Positions 23,306-32,887 are shown, counted from the stretch's first letter. The stretch is 64,000 nt of DNA from Deltaproteobacteria bacterium (GCA_012729055.1 JAAYDW010000053.1:20159-84158), one strand, 5' to 3'. Translations and numbers: made by a program. The notes: generated from the letters alone by a model not told the origin.

Positions 23306-23641
23306 CGGATACCTCCTTCAAAAAAATGGTCTCGAGACAAACGCTCGCGCCTCGTTATTTTTTTATATCGTTTGAACGCTATATCCGTCCCGACTCTGCC
23401 TCCCGATCTTCTGAAAAAAAAACACGCCAGACGAAAGGATCTTCTCCGGAATTGCTCTGAAAAGAACAGGCGGGGGAATTTATGAAACCACGAAAACACT
23501 CCTGTGTCCGAAAAGCTGTTTACAAATTTTTATCCGGCGCCAACCGATTCCAGTGCCTTTCATACACGATAATTTCTTTATATTCAACAGATTTTATAAA
23601 TATATTTACTTTGTTATTGCAAATATTTACACACTTATGCT

Positions 23642-23657
23642 AAACAGACGTATGTTT
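23642..23657. promoter_or_regulatory. Candidate operator AAACAGACGTATGTTT (14/16 palindromic)
   Basis: Abuts a TATGCT -10-like hexamer at 23636-23641 upstream of the TetR gene. Related to the sites at 27728 and 28069. Confidence 0.55.
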
Positions 23658-23857
23658 TATTTCAGAGGCCCTTGCTTTTACCCAAACGGTCTGGTATTGA
23701 TGCAGCATCTATTGGAAAACTCTGCCGTTGCCCCATGCATGATCAGCCATGCGACCGGGTTATTTTTTTTACTGCCGACGGGCATCAGGCCCGGAAAAAG
23801 AAAAACACCGGATCCCTGCGGAAACACGCAAAACGTTGCCGACCGGAAAGGAGACAC

Positions 23858-24508
23858 ATGAACGATCAACACAGCATCAAGGCGCCCGGCGCCGCGCAGA
23901 CACTGCCGGAAACAGGCAATCCAGAAGCCGTCAATAAAAGGCAGTCTCAAATCGTTAAGAAAGCATCGCGCCTGTTCATCAAGAAGGGTTATGCCCAGAC
24001 CACCATGCGCGATATCTCCAAGGCGACGGGCATCAATCTGGGAAATTTGTACAACTACATCAGCAGCAAAGAAGACATCCTGTGCCTTGCCTTCGAAACG
24101 TATCACGATCCGGCCGTCGCATGGCTGGAACGCAAGGGCGTTCTTGATATCGAGGATCCGAAGGAACAGCTGCAAACCGCTCTGCATCAGATCCTGATCA
24201 TGACGCATGACGTCATGAACGACATTCTGATGATGTACCGTGAAACGCGGGTCCTGCCTCCCAAATTCCTGAAGATCGTCCTGAAAAAGGAAAGCGATCT
24301 CGTCGACTTTTTTGAAAAGATCATCACCCGGGGCATGGAAAAAAAGGTTTTTCGCGTCCGTGATCCTTTTTTTGCCGCCAATATGCTGGTCTTCCAGCTG
24401 TCTCTGTATCCCCTGAGAAGCTGGAACCTGAAACGTTACACCCGGGATGAGTTCCTGGCCCTGGCGGAGGAAACCATCCTCAAGGCCATCATTCCCGACT
24501 ACGCATAA
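23858..24508 (+). CDS. TetR family transcriptional regulator
   Basis: RQSQIVKKASRLFIKKGYAQTTMRDISKATGINLGNLYNYISSKEDILCLAF is a TetR HTH. ATG at 23858 preceded by AAAGGAGA. Confidence 0.93.
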   Translation: MNDQHSIKAPGAAQTLPETGNPEAVNKRQSQIVKKASRLFIKKGYAQTTMRDISKATGINLGNLYNYISSKEDILCLAFETYHDPAVAWLERKGVLDIEDPKEQLQTALHQILIMTHDVMNDILMMYRETRVLPPKFLKIVLKKESDLVDFFEKIITRGMEKKVFRVRDPFFAANMLVFQLSLYPLRSWNLKRYTRDEFLALAEETILKAIIPDYA

Positions 24509-24531
24509 AATTTCATGACAAGGAGAACATC

Positions 24532-26469
24532 ATGAGCGCCTTTAGTCACCTTCTGTCCCCTCTGACCGTCAAATCCCTGACCCTCGCCAACCGCGTCGTC
24601 ATGCCCCCCATGGGAACAAACCTGGGAAACGCCGACGGCACCGTGAGCGACGAAAATCTCGCCTATCTGAAACGCAGGGCCCAAGGACGACCCGGACTGA
24701 TCATCACAGAGATCACCGGCGTTCATCCCGACGGCATGGTGTCCCCGCATCAGCTTGCGGCCTATGACGACCGTTTTCTCCCCGGCTTGGACCGGATGGC
24801 GCGGGCCGCCCGCGACGCGGGGTGCAAGATCGCCCTGCAACTGCACCACAGCGGCCGGGAAAGCCTTTACCTGCTGGGCAAGGGAAGAGCCGTGGCGCCT
24901 TCGGCGATTCCGAGCATCGTCTTTAAGGGCGCTCCCCGGGAGATGACGAAGGCGGATATCGAAGAAGTGATTGCGGCCTTCGGCAGGGCGGCGGCAAGAG
25001 CGCGCACGGCCGGATTTGACGCGGTGGAAATTCACTGCGCGCACGGCTATCTGCTGACGCAGTTCCTATCGGCCCTTTCCAATCAGCGCACCGACGAATA
25101 CGGCGGCAACACGATCCGGGAGCGTTCGCGTTTCGTCCTCGACGTCATCCGGGAAATCCGGCGGCAGGTGGGCGCCGATTACCCCGTCTCCATCCGCATC
25201 TCAGCAGAAGAGTACATCAAGGGCGGCTACAGCGCCGACGATATGCAGGGCATCGCGCCTGATTTCGTAGAAGCCGGCGCCGATATTATCCACGCCTCGT
25301 TCGGCACGCACGGGAGCCCCGGCGGCATCACCCAGGCGCCGGCCGAGTTCGCCCCCGGGTTCAACGCCTGGCTGGCGCGGAAAATGAAGGACGTCGTGTC
25401 CGTTCCCGTCATCGCCGTCGGACGCTTCACCGATCCCGCGGCGGCGGACGAAACACTCGCCCGCGGCGACGCGGATCTTGTCGCTTTCGGCCGGCAGTTT
25501 CTGGCGGATCCCGACTTCCTGGTGAAAGCGCAGGAAGGCCGGACGGACGACATCCGCCTGTGCATCGCCTGCAACCAGGGGTGCATCGAGCGGGAAATCC
25601 TCGGCGAGGGCAACATCCGCTGCTCCATCAATCCCGAAACAGGCCAGGAAACGCTGTATCCCCGGGAAAAAACAGCCCGGCCGAAAAATGTCTGGGTCGT
25701 GGGAGCGGGCCCCGCGGGTCTTACGGCGGCCGCCGAGGCGGACCGTCTCGGACACCGCGTTACGCTTTTTGAAAAAAAGAACATCCTGGGCGGCCAGATC
25801 CGCTACGCGCAGATTCCGCCGCACAAGGAAATTTACGGCCAGTGGATCGACTGGCTGATCGGCCAGGTCCGCAAAACGGGCGTCGCCATTAAAAGCGAAA
25901 CGGAAGTGGACGAAGCACTGCTCAAAGAAGGGAAACCGGACGCTGTGATTCTGGCCACCGGCGGAGAAAAGCTGGTTCCGCCGATTCCGGGGATTGACGG
26001 CGCAAAGGTTTGCGACGCCTGGCAGATCCTCGACGGCCGGATCGCTCCCGGCGAAAATATTGTCATTATCGGCGGAGCGCTGATCGGCATGGAAACGGCC
26101 GATTTCCTGACCGAGCGGGGCAAAACCGTCACGATCCTGGAAATGCTCAAGCGCTCGCCCGTCCTCAAGATCACCTCCCACGGCTACATGCTGCACAAAC
26201 GCCTGCGGGACCGCGCCTGCAAGTTTCTCTTCGGCGCCCGCGTGACGGCGGTCGATGAGACGGGCGTCACGTTCAGCGCTGAAGGACAGACTGCCGTTAT
26301 CTCCCCTGTGGATCAGGTGGTTGTCGCCGCCGGCATGAAACCCTCAAACGCCCTGGAAGCCATTTGTACAAAACTCGGCATTGCGTTCAAAACGGTGGGC
26401 GACGCGAGCTCACCCCGCCGGATCATCGAAGCCACGGATGAAGGAGCGCGGGCCGCCTGGGAGCTGTGA
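24532..26469 (+). CDS. NADH:flavin oxidoreductase / 2,4-dienoyl-CoA reductase-like protein (OYE barrel plus FAD/NAD domains)
   Basis: FDAVEIHCAHGYLLTQFLS..NQRTDEYGG, CIACNQGCIEREILGEGNIRCSINP Fe-S motif, VVGAGPAGLTAAAEADRLGHRVTLFEK. Confidence 0.94.
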   Translation: MSAFSHLLSPLTVKSLTLANRVVMPPMGTNLGNADGTVSDENLAYLKRRAQGRPGLIITEITGVHPDGMVSPHQLAAYDDRFLPGLDRMARAARDAGCKIALQLHHSGRESLYLLGKGRAVAPSAIPSIVFKGAPREMTKADIEEVIAAFGRAAARARTAGFDAVEIHCAHGYLLTQFLSALSNQRTDEYGGNTIRERSRFVLDVIREIRRQVGADYPVSIRISAEEYIKGGYSADDMQGIAPDFVEAGADIIHASFGTHGSPGGITQAPAEFAPGFNAWLARKMKDVVSVPVIAVGRFTDPAAADETLARGDADLVAFGRQFLADPDFLVKAQEGRTDDIRLCIACNQGCIEREILGEGNIRCSINPETGQETLYPREKTARPKNVWVVGAGPAGLTAAAEADRLGHRVTLFEKKNILGGQIRYAQIPPHKEIYGQWIDWLIGQVRKTGVAIKSETEVDEALLKEGKPDAVILATGGEKLVPPIPGIDGAKVCDAWQILDGRIAPGENIVIIGGALIGMETADFLTERGKTVTILEMLKRSPVLKITSHGYMLHKRLRDRACKFLFGARVTAVDETGVTFSAEGQTAVISPVDQVVVAAGMKPSNALEAICTKLGIAFKTVGDASSPRRIIEATDEGARAAWEL

Positions 26470-26489
26470 TTTCGCGAACCGCCTCATAA

Positions 26490-26526
26490 AAAAAGGGGGC
26501 GGGGAGCAACATGCTTCCCGCCCCCT
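26490..26526 (-). terminator. Rho-independent terminator of the nitronate monooxygenase-like gene
   Basis: GGGGGCGGGGAGCA-ACA-TGCTTCCCGCCCCC, with a T-run on the minus strand. Confidence 0.85.
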
Positions 26527-26551
26527 GCTCATTCGTCAGACAGGGACCTTT

Positions 26552-27664
26552 TTAAGCCAGCAATTTCTTTTCCACACCGCGGAGAATTTCTTCCGCCTCT
26601 TTCACGACCTTCTGAACCATGTCGTCGACTTTTGGCATGTCGCCGATGCGCTGCGCGCACTCGCCGGCGGCCATCATCGCCTTTTCCTGATTGCCGTCGT
26701 AAACCGCTTTGATCGATTCCAGTTCATAGTCGATCAGCTTCATATCAATCGAGCTGAAATCGTCGGGTGTTCCCAAAAACACGCCGGGGGATTTCTTGAG
26801 CGTGTTGACCGCATGCTCCTCGCTGCGCTTGTTTTTGATCCAGCGCGCGGGACCGACAAAACCGCGGGCCACCAGCGTTCCCCGGTCTCCGGCCGCCACG
26901 ACGCCTTCCTTCCATATCTGGTGAAAATCGCTTTCCTGGGTCGCGAGAAATCGCGTGCCCATCTGCACGCCGTCTGCGCCCAGAACCAGCGCAGCCGCCA
27001 GCGTTTTGCCGTCGCAGTAACCGCCGGCGCCGCACACCAGCGTCTTGTCGTCGGAAACCGCTTCCACCACGGCCGGCAGCAGAATCATCGAGTGTACCGG
27101 TTCCCAGGAGGTGTGGAATCCTCCCTCGTGACCGGAAGCGACGATGACATCCACACCCGCCTTCTTGCAGCGCTGCGCGCCCTTCACGGACGGAACCACG
27201 TGCATCCAGGTAAATCCCGCGCCTTTGATCTTGTCGTGCCAGGGAACGGGATCGCCCGCCGACGTAAAGATCACCTTGAAGTGTTTTTTCATGTCGGGAT
27301 TTTTCTCCCGCACTTCAATCGCCTTGCTGATAATGATATCCGCTTCCTGGGCCATTTCCGCGGACACCATCACATTGATGCCGAACACGCCGTTTTTGTC
27401 CTTCGTCAGGCGGTACGTCCGCTGCAGCACCTTTTCCATGGCGGTTTCCATATCGTCGTCCGGATTCGCCTCAGCGGTCTTGATCCAGGCGTCATACACA
27501 AACGGCTGCATGTCCCTGCCGGTCAAACCGCTTGTGGACAAGAGCCCCAGCACGCCGGCATTGGCCGCCGCAACGCCCAGGTTGTTGTTGGAAAACGGGC
27601 CCATTCCCGCCTGGATGATCGGGTATCTCGTTCCGATCAGGTCGCAAAGTCTTGATTTAATCAT
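26552..27664 (-). CDS. Nitronate monooxygenase / 2-nitropropane dioxygenase-like flavoprotein
   Basis: GTRYPIIQAGMGPFSNNNLGVAAANAGVLGLLSTSG, VIVASGHEGGFHTS, VCGAGGYCDGKTLAAALVLGADGVQMGTRFLATQES. Confidence 0.92.
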   Translation of the reverse strand: MIKSRLCDLIGTRYPIIQAGMGPFSNNNLGVAAANAGVLGLLSTSGLTGRDMQPFVYDAWIKTAEANPDDDMETAMEKVLQRTYRLTKDKNGVFGINVMVSAEMAQEADIIISKAIEVREKNPDMKKHFKVIFTSAGDPVPWHDKIKGAGFTWMHVVPSVKGAQRCKKAGVDVIVASGHEGGFHTSWEPVHSMILLPAVVEAVSDDKTLVCGAGGYCDGKTLAAALVLGADGVQMGTRFLATQESDFHQIWKEGVVAAGDRGTLVARGFVGPARWIKNKRSEEHAVNTLKKSPGVFLGTPDDFSSIDMKLIDYELESIKAVYDGNQEKAMMAAGECAQRIGDMPKVDDMVQKVVKEAEEILRGVEKKLLA

Positions 27665-27727
27665 GAAACGCCTCCTTAAAGTATTTTGAATATCAAGATG
27701 CCGTTTGGCGCACCTGGCGCATTAATA

Positions 27728-27743
27728 AAACGGACGTTCATTT
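27728..27743. promoter_or_regulatory. Candidate operator AAACGGACGTTCATTT
   Basis: Lies just downstream of a minus-strand TTGACA-17 nt-TAGTAG promoter-like element (27747-27775) for the 26552-27664 gene. Confidence 0.5.
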
Positions 27744-28068
27744 TGCCTACTAAAATATCGTCGTTATTTTGTCAAGAATTTTATATTGTTAAACACATAA
27801 TATATTTATTTCATAAATAATTTCATCACACATCCCTACACAGAACACTCGTTTTTTTCCGGGAAGGCAACCAAAAAGACTTTTTTGCCGCGCCCGATGC
27901 AGGAACGCAGACGAAGACAGGTTACCCGGCTAAGCCAACACAGCGGAATCGCGGAGCACCGCGGCGGCCGCCGTAAAAACGCCGCTTTTTCGCGGGACAA
28001 GACGGCATGGAGCCGATTAAATCCCGTCCGATCCGTCTTCCCGAAGCGGGGGCCGTCAAAAGGAAAGC

Positions 28069-28084
28069 AAACAAACGTCCGTTT
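28069..28084. promoter_or_regulatory. Candidate operator AAACAAACGTCCGTTT
   Basis: Reverse complement AAACGGACGTTTGTTT is 14/16 identical to the 27728 site and 14/16 to the 23642 site. Confidence 0.5.
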
Positions 28085-28422
28085 TGTGATATTTTCATAA
28101 TTTTCTCTAAGTAAATGATATTATATATATTTATAAAGCACATCCCTCATTGACATTGATGCGATATTAGTATAAATAAGGGCCCGTTAAGCAGTACTTG
28201 AACGCCTTTTTATTTTTTGGCCGGATTTTCAAAGCAGTAGCAGGACCATCGTCCGGCCGCCCGGAGAATCAAGAACATGAAGCCGTAAACGTGAGTTTGG
28301 ATCCAGGCTCGGACGACACTCCTGGAAGGCAAAACCATGCCGCGCCCGGAGTGTCGCCGCCCTCAGGACCGAACACCGGCGTCTTGCGGGGTCATCAATT
28401 TTGTCATCAGGAGGAAAGTAAA

Positions 28423-29877
28423 ATGAAGCAGATGGGTAAGTGTTTTGCAGTAGTTTTTCTCGCACTCTTCGTATGGTCCATGGCTGTCGTGAGCCCGACC
28501 ACAGCGCTTTCGGCTAAAGCGGACAAAACCGCAAAAGCGCCGAAAGCCGCCGCGTCGTTTGACGCGGCAAAATTGGCGGATATGTCGGACTTCGATCCGG
28601 GCAATCCCGTAACGCCTACGGGCGACACGATCAAGATCGCCGTCGTCGCGGCCTTCTCCGGACCCAGCGCCTACAACGGACAGATTTACTATGCCATGGT
28701 GCAATGGGTGGCCCACGACATCAACAAGCGCGGCGGCCTTCTGGTGGACGGCAAGAAAAAACTGATTGAAGTCATCAAAGCCGATCACCAGTCCAAAGTG
28801 GATCAATGCAAAAAGGTTACGGAGCGGATGGCCCTGCAGGAAAAAGTCCATTTCTTCTGGGGAACGGACGGCAGCCACTTCATGAAAGTCATCAACGACA
28901 CCGCCCGCAAGTATAAGATCATCGCCGTCAACGCCACCTGCATGTCCGACGACCTTCAGGACGCGGTGAACTTCTCGCCCTACGCTTTCCACGCGACCTT
29001 CTCCACCGCTTCCGTCGCGCGCGGCCTGGCTTACTACTACGGCCAGATCCGCAAAAAGGAGAAAAAATTCTACATCCTCAATCAGGATTACGCCTTCGGC
29101 CGCCAGTTCGCGGAAGATTTCAAGCAGGGCCTGAAGGAATACTACCCCGAAGCACAGGTGGTGGGTGAAGATTACCACAAGCTGTTCCTCACCGACTACG
29201 CCCCCTACCTCACCAAAATCAAGGCTTCCGGCGCCGAAGTCATTTTCACGGGCGACTGGCTTCCGGATGCGGGCAACCTGCTGAAGCAGGCGCGCCAAAT
29301 GGGCATCACCCTGCCTTTCGCCAACGTCTACGTGGACGAACCCAACTATCTCAACGAAACGGGCGTCGAAGGCACCAAGGGTCTGGTGAACATCAGCGCC
29401 TACTATGACACCACCCCCTTCTTTAAAACCAAAGAACAAATTAAATTCTATACCACCTGGAAGGAACAGCAGAAAAAATGGAAGACCCTTCCTTACAGCA
29501 GCATCGCCTTCCAGCACTTCACGGCCAACGCCGCCGGCTGGGTCATGACGACCTACTGGGCGATGAGCGTTCTGGAACGGGCGCAGAGCACCGATCCGGA
29601 AAAGATCATCAAGGTCTGGGAAAATGACAGCTTCGAGTACATCAACGGCAAGGTCGTCAAAATGCGGGCCTGCGATCACAAGGCGATCATGGATCTCGGC
29701 GTCACCGAGTACGTGCCGCCTCAAGAGCAGAAAATCGCAATGAATATTCCTCCCTACTTCTGGTTTAAAAACGCCTCCTACACGGGGCCGGTTTACAAAG
29801 TTCCGGCCGCCAAGGTTCTTCCCCAAATGGATCAGAAACTGGATCGCTGCAAGGGAAAGAATAACTGGGGCGAATAA
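28423..29877 (+). CDS. ABC transporter periplasmic substrate-binding protein (branched-chain amino acid type, Peripla_BP_6-like)
   Basis: Signal peptide; IKIAVVAAFSGPSAYNGQIYYAMVQWVAHDINKRGG; periplasmic-binding architecture. ATG at 28423 with GAGGAAAG upstream; the ORF-track start is too far upstream. Confidence 0.9.
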   Translation: MKQMGKCFAVVFLALFVWSMAVVSPTTALSAKADKTAKAPKAAASFDAAKLADMSDFDPGNPVTPTGDTIKIAVVAAFSGPSAYNGQIYYAMVQWVAHDINKRGGLLVDGKKKLIEVIKADHQSKVDQCKKVTERMALQEKVHFFWGTDGSHFMKVINDTARKYKIIAVNATCMSDDLQDAVNFSPYAFHATFSTASVARGLAYYYGQIRKKEKKFYILNQDYAFGRQFAEDFKQGLKEYYPEAQVVGEDYHKLFLTDYAPYLTKIKASGAEVIFTGDWLPDAGNLLKQARQMGITLPFANVYVDEPNYLNETGVEGTKGLVNISAYYDTTPFFKTKEQIKFYTTWKEQQKKWKTLPYSSIAFQHFTANAAGWVMTTYWAMSVLERAQSTDPEKIIKVWENDSFEYINGKVVKMRACDHKAIMDLGVTEYVPPQEQKIAMNIPPYFWFKNASYTGPVYKVPAAKVLPQMDQKLDRCKGKNNWGE

Positions 29878-29904
29878 CTCCTAAAGGTTCCCCCTTATGG
29901 AACA

Positions 29905-29955
29905 ATCGCCGGAGCGATGCCATGGAACACGGCTACGCTCCGGCGATGCTTTTAG
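29905..29955 (+). terminator. Probable terminator after the substrate-binding protein gene
   Basis: 12-bp inverted repeat ATCGCCGGAGCG / CGCTCCGGCGAT followed by GCTTTTAG. Confidence 0.5.
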
Positions 29956-30160
29956 CGCCCTCCAATCCCCTGCGGCTTTCGCTCTCCAGCCGCCGGCTGC
30001 ACCGCCTGAATGAAAAAGCAAAATCTGCCTGCCCCCTTCGAGGCATTTTTTACAATCGCCTTACTGTCCTTGTTGTTTTTTGCCCCCAAATCCGTTAAAT
30101 ACGGCTCAGCAAATCGGCAAACGCCGCCGTGGTCCGGTCGCTTGATGAAAGGAAAGCATC

Positions 30161-31699
30161 ATGAAGGCAAAAAACGCAAGCCCCCTCCTCGCATACCTGA
30201 AAAAACTGATCCCCATCTGTACACTTTTGTGTCTGCTCCTCATTTCGTCCTGCTCGCCCACCGATTCGGTGCGGCCGGCGCTCAAAATTTTCACGCTGGC
30301 CGTGCCCAGTGCAACGGAACTTTATTTCGGAGAAAAGAGGGATTTTTATGTGGTCGCCTATTTTGAGCAGGGCGCTCCCGTGTTGAGCAACGTCCGGATC
30401 GAGCTTTTCCGCGGCGAAATTCCGCTCGGAGCGCCGGTGCGCCTCCTCGAAAGCCGGCTGGATGAAAACGGCGTGACGCCGGATGCAGCCATTTTGCAAA
30501 ACTACGCCGAAGGCCAGGGCTGGAACCTGGACAAGGCGCCTGATCTCGTTCTCGCTCCCGGAGGATTCCGTTATCCCGGAAACAAGCTCCTGGTCACCCA
30601 GAAATATTTTGCGGGCATCATTCTGGGCGGCGCCACGAAAGATTTCGACACCGACTATGTGGATGCATCCGGCGCGGCGCTCGAAGATCTCACGGAAGGC
30701 GTCTATACGCTGCGGGTGACGGTCTTTTCGCATGGATTCATCCTGCAGGCCGAAACCCTCAAGCTGTATTTCAAACCCGTCTTCAAGCTGTTCGGCGCCT
30801 TCCAGCCCGCCAACCACGAAGGCAAGTTGAAAGCGTACGCGGCGGCAAACGGCTACCGGGTTTTCCTGGATCCCTTCGCCGGCTATTTCTTTCCCGAAGG
30901 CTACTCCGTTGGAAACTACAAAATCAACAAACGCTGGCGGCCGCAGAATTCCCTGGAAGTCGTCAATACCGTCGCTGGAACATCTTACGGCACGCCGGAA
31001 AACGCGCGGATCGGCTTCATCCTGTATAACCTGGTCGAATCCGGCACCACGTCCCGCCTGGAAATCGGCAAAGCCCTGCTGACGGGCGTCATCGACAGCC
31101 CCAACACTTTTTTCTTCCGCTATGACATCGGCGAGCCGGAAATCGTCTATGTCAACAGAGCCTCCGAGGAGAAAACCCTCGCAGGCTTGATCGTCGCCTT
31201 TGCTTCCGCCGACCGCCTCGCGTTCACGCGGGCCGAAATCCGGGCGCGCGGCACGGGCGACGGCGACAACCGCTACAGCCTCTACGACAGAACACCCAAA
31301 ACGCAGGACCTCAATCTGGCCGACGGCCTCCAGATAGCCGAAAGCGAAGAATTCAGCGTTTACGGCGTCGTCAAACCGATCGCGACATCCGTGACCGAAA
31401 CGTCTTACCTTTACTACGCGGCCGACAACCGGATCGCCCGCATCCGCTACCGCATCCGCAACGCACAGGGTGAAGAAGTCGCCGCAACCGTCCGCGAAAT
31501 CAATCTGGGAAGGATCTACCTCGCCGACGAACCGGAACGGCTGTTTTATTCGATATTCGAATTCGAGCATGAATTTGATCTTGGCGCCCTTCGCCTCGCC
31601 CCCGGAACATACACGCTCGAAACAACGGGCCTGGACGTGCCGGGCGACGAGGTGGCGGGAACGTTCGAGGCGATCACCGTACAATACGCTCTGCACTGA
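30161..31699 (+). CDS. Uncharacterised lipoprotein, 512 aa
   Basis: Signal peptide with lipobox-like LLLISSC; long ORF in the expected strand context. No family recognised. Confidence 0.75.
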   Translation: MKAKNASPLLAYLKKLIPICTLLCLLLISSCSPTDSVRPALKIFTLAVPSATELYFGEKRDFYVVAYFEQGAPVLSNVRIELFRGEIPLGAPVRLLESRLDENGVTPDAAILQNYAEGQGWNLDKAPDLVLAPGGFRYPGNKLLVTQKYFAGIILGGATKDFDTDYVDASGAALEDLTEGVYTLRVTVFSHGFILQAETLKLYFKPVFKLFGAFQPANHEGKLKAYAAANGYRVFLDPFAGYFFPEGYSVGNYKINKRWRPQNSLEVVNTVAGTSYGTPENARIGFILYNLVESGTTSRLEIGKALLTGVIDSPNTFFFRYDIGEPEIVYVNRASEEKTLAGLIVAFASADRLAFTRAEIRARGTGDGDNRYSLYDRTPKTQDLNLADGLQIAESEEFSVYGVVKPIATSVTETSYLYYAADNRIARIRYRIRNAQGEEVAATVREINLGRIYLADEPERLFYSIFEFEHEFDLGALRLAPGTYTLETTGLDVPGDEVAGTFEAITVQYALH

Positions 31700-31785
31700 A
31701 CCGTCCGTCATGCGCCGATTGAGCCTTTTTTGGCGGCGGAGCGCAAACGACGCGAACAGACAGCAGGCAAGCGAGGAGGCAGGCA

Positions 31786-32211
31786 ATGGATGAAAAGATT
31801 CGGGCGGCCCTTTTTCAAAAAATCGCACAGGAACCCTTCAGCCGGAAATTCGGAATTTCGCTTACGGAAGTGAGGCCGGGCTTTGCCCGGGTGGAAATGA
31901 CGTTCACCGACGACATGGAGAACATGTTCGGCATGGCGCACGGCGGCGCAATTTTTTCGCTGCTGGACGCGGCTTTCGAAATCGCCTCCAACTCGCACGG
32001 CACGATGGCCGTTGCCCTCAGCATGAACGTTACGTATCTGTCCTCCCCCGCCAAGGGAGCCAGACTGACGGCGGAAGCAAAGGAAATCAATAAAACGCGC
32101 CGGACTGCGGCCTACGATCTTCGCGCCGCCGACGAAGCGGGAAAGCTTTTGGCAACCTGTCAGGCGCTCGTGTACCGGCTGGAAAAGCCGCTGCCGTTTT
32201 TAGACGATTAA
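31786..32211 (+). CDS. PaaI-family hotdog-fold thioesterase
   Basis: MFGMAHGGAIFSLLDAAFEIASNSHG motif, 141 aa. Confidence 0.9.
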   Translation: MDEKIRAALFQKIAQEPFSRKFGISLTEVRPGFARVEMTFTDDMENMFGMAHGGAIFSLLDAAFEIASNSHGTMAVALSMNVTYLSSPAKGARLTAEAKEINKTRRTAAYDLRAADEAGKLLATCQALVYRLEKPLPFLDD

Positions 32212-32275
32212 CGCCGTTGCATCCCCCGGCTGTTTCGGCTACAATGCCGCACGCCGCGCTAAAGGAGATTGAAAC

Positions 32276-32887
32276 GTGAAGAAAATGCCTGTCCGGATAC
32301 TGCGCCTCTCGGTTGTTTTGCTGCTTGCCTTTGCCTTGTCGGCCTGTACGCCGTCCAACAGCACGCTTCCCCCCGACATGGCAGGCATGATCGTTCCGTT
32401 AACGCTCAGCGGGTACACTCCGCAATTCAGCGGCGCACTGCCCGCCTACAAGGGAAGGAAACTGTGCCTGTCGAACATCCGCAACGACGCGCGCAATACA
32501 ACCAACTTCTCCTATTACAGCAAAGACAACCGCGTGAAATATTCCCTTTCCAACAAGACCAACACGCCCCTTCAACTCGTCCCCAGCTTTTTCTGGTACG
32601 CCTATCAGAAAGGTTTCGCACACGCCGGCCTGACGGTCCTCGACCACTGTACGGCGGACACGCCCGAGCTGTGGATTATCTTCCAGTCCTTCAACGACGA
32701 AGAGCTCAAGCTCACCGTGACCCTGCTGGAAAACGGCGAGACGATCTTTCATAAGAATCTGACCATCGCCGTTCCGCCGGCCGCCGACTACAGCCCGGAA
32801 AAACTGCAGGCCAGAGCCTATGACATGATCGATCTGACGGTGAAAACGATTCTCAGCACCTCGGAATTTCAGGCGGGATTTCTGTAA
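32276..32887 (+). CDS. Uncharacterised lipoprotein, 203 aa
   Basis: Lipobox-like AFALSAC, AGGAG upstream of the start. Confidence 0.75.
   Translation: MKKMPVRILRLSVVLLLAFALSACTPSNSTLPPDMAGMIVPLTLSGYTPQFSGALPAYKGRKLCLSNIRNDARNTTNFSYYSKDNRVKYSLSNKTNTPLQLVPSFFWYAYQKGFAHAGLTVLDHCTADTPELWIIFQSFNDEELKLTVTLLENGETIFHKNLTIAVPPAADYSPEKLQARAYDMIDLTVKTILSTSEFQAGFL

Noticed and set aside
19830-23485. Plus-strand ORFs of 640 and 665 aa over the 4HBCD-like and ligase genes
   Set aside because: Long but mirror-frame translations of well-identified minus-strand genes; mutual overlap also argues against them.
27885-28143. Small ORFs on both strands in the AT-rich intergenic region
   Set aside because: Arg-rich, motif-free, no convincing SD; the region looks regulatory.
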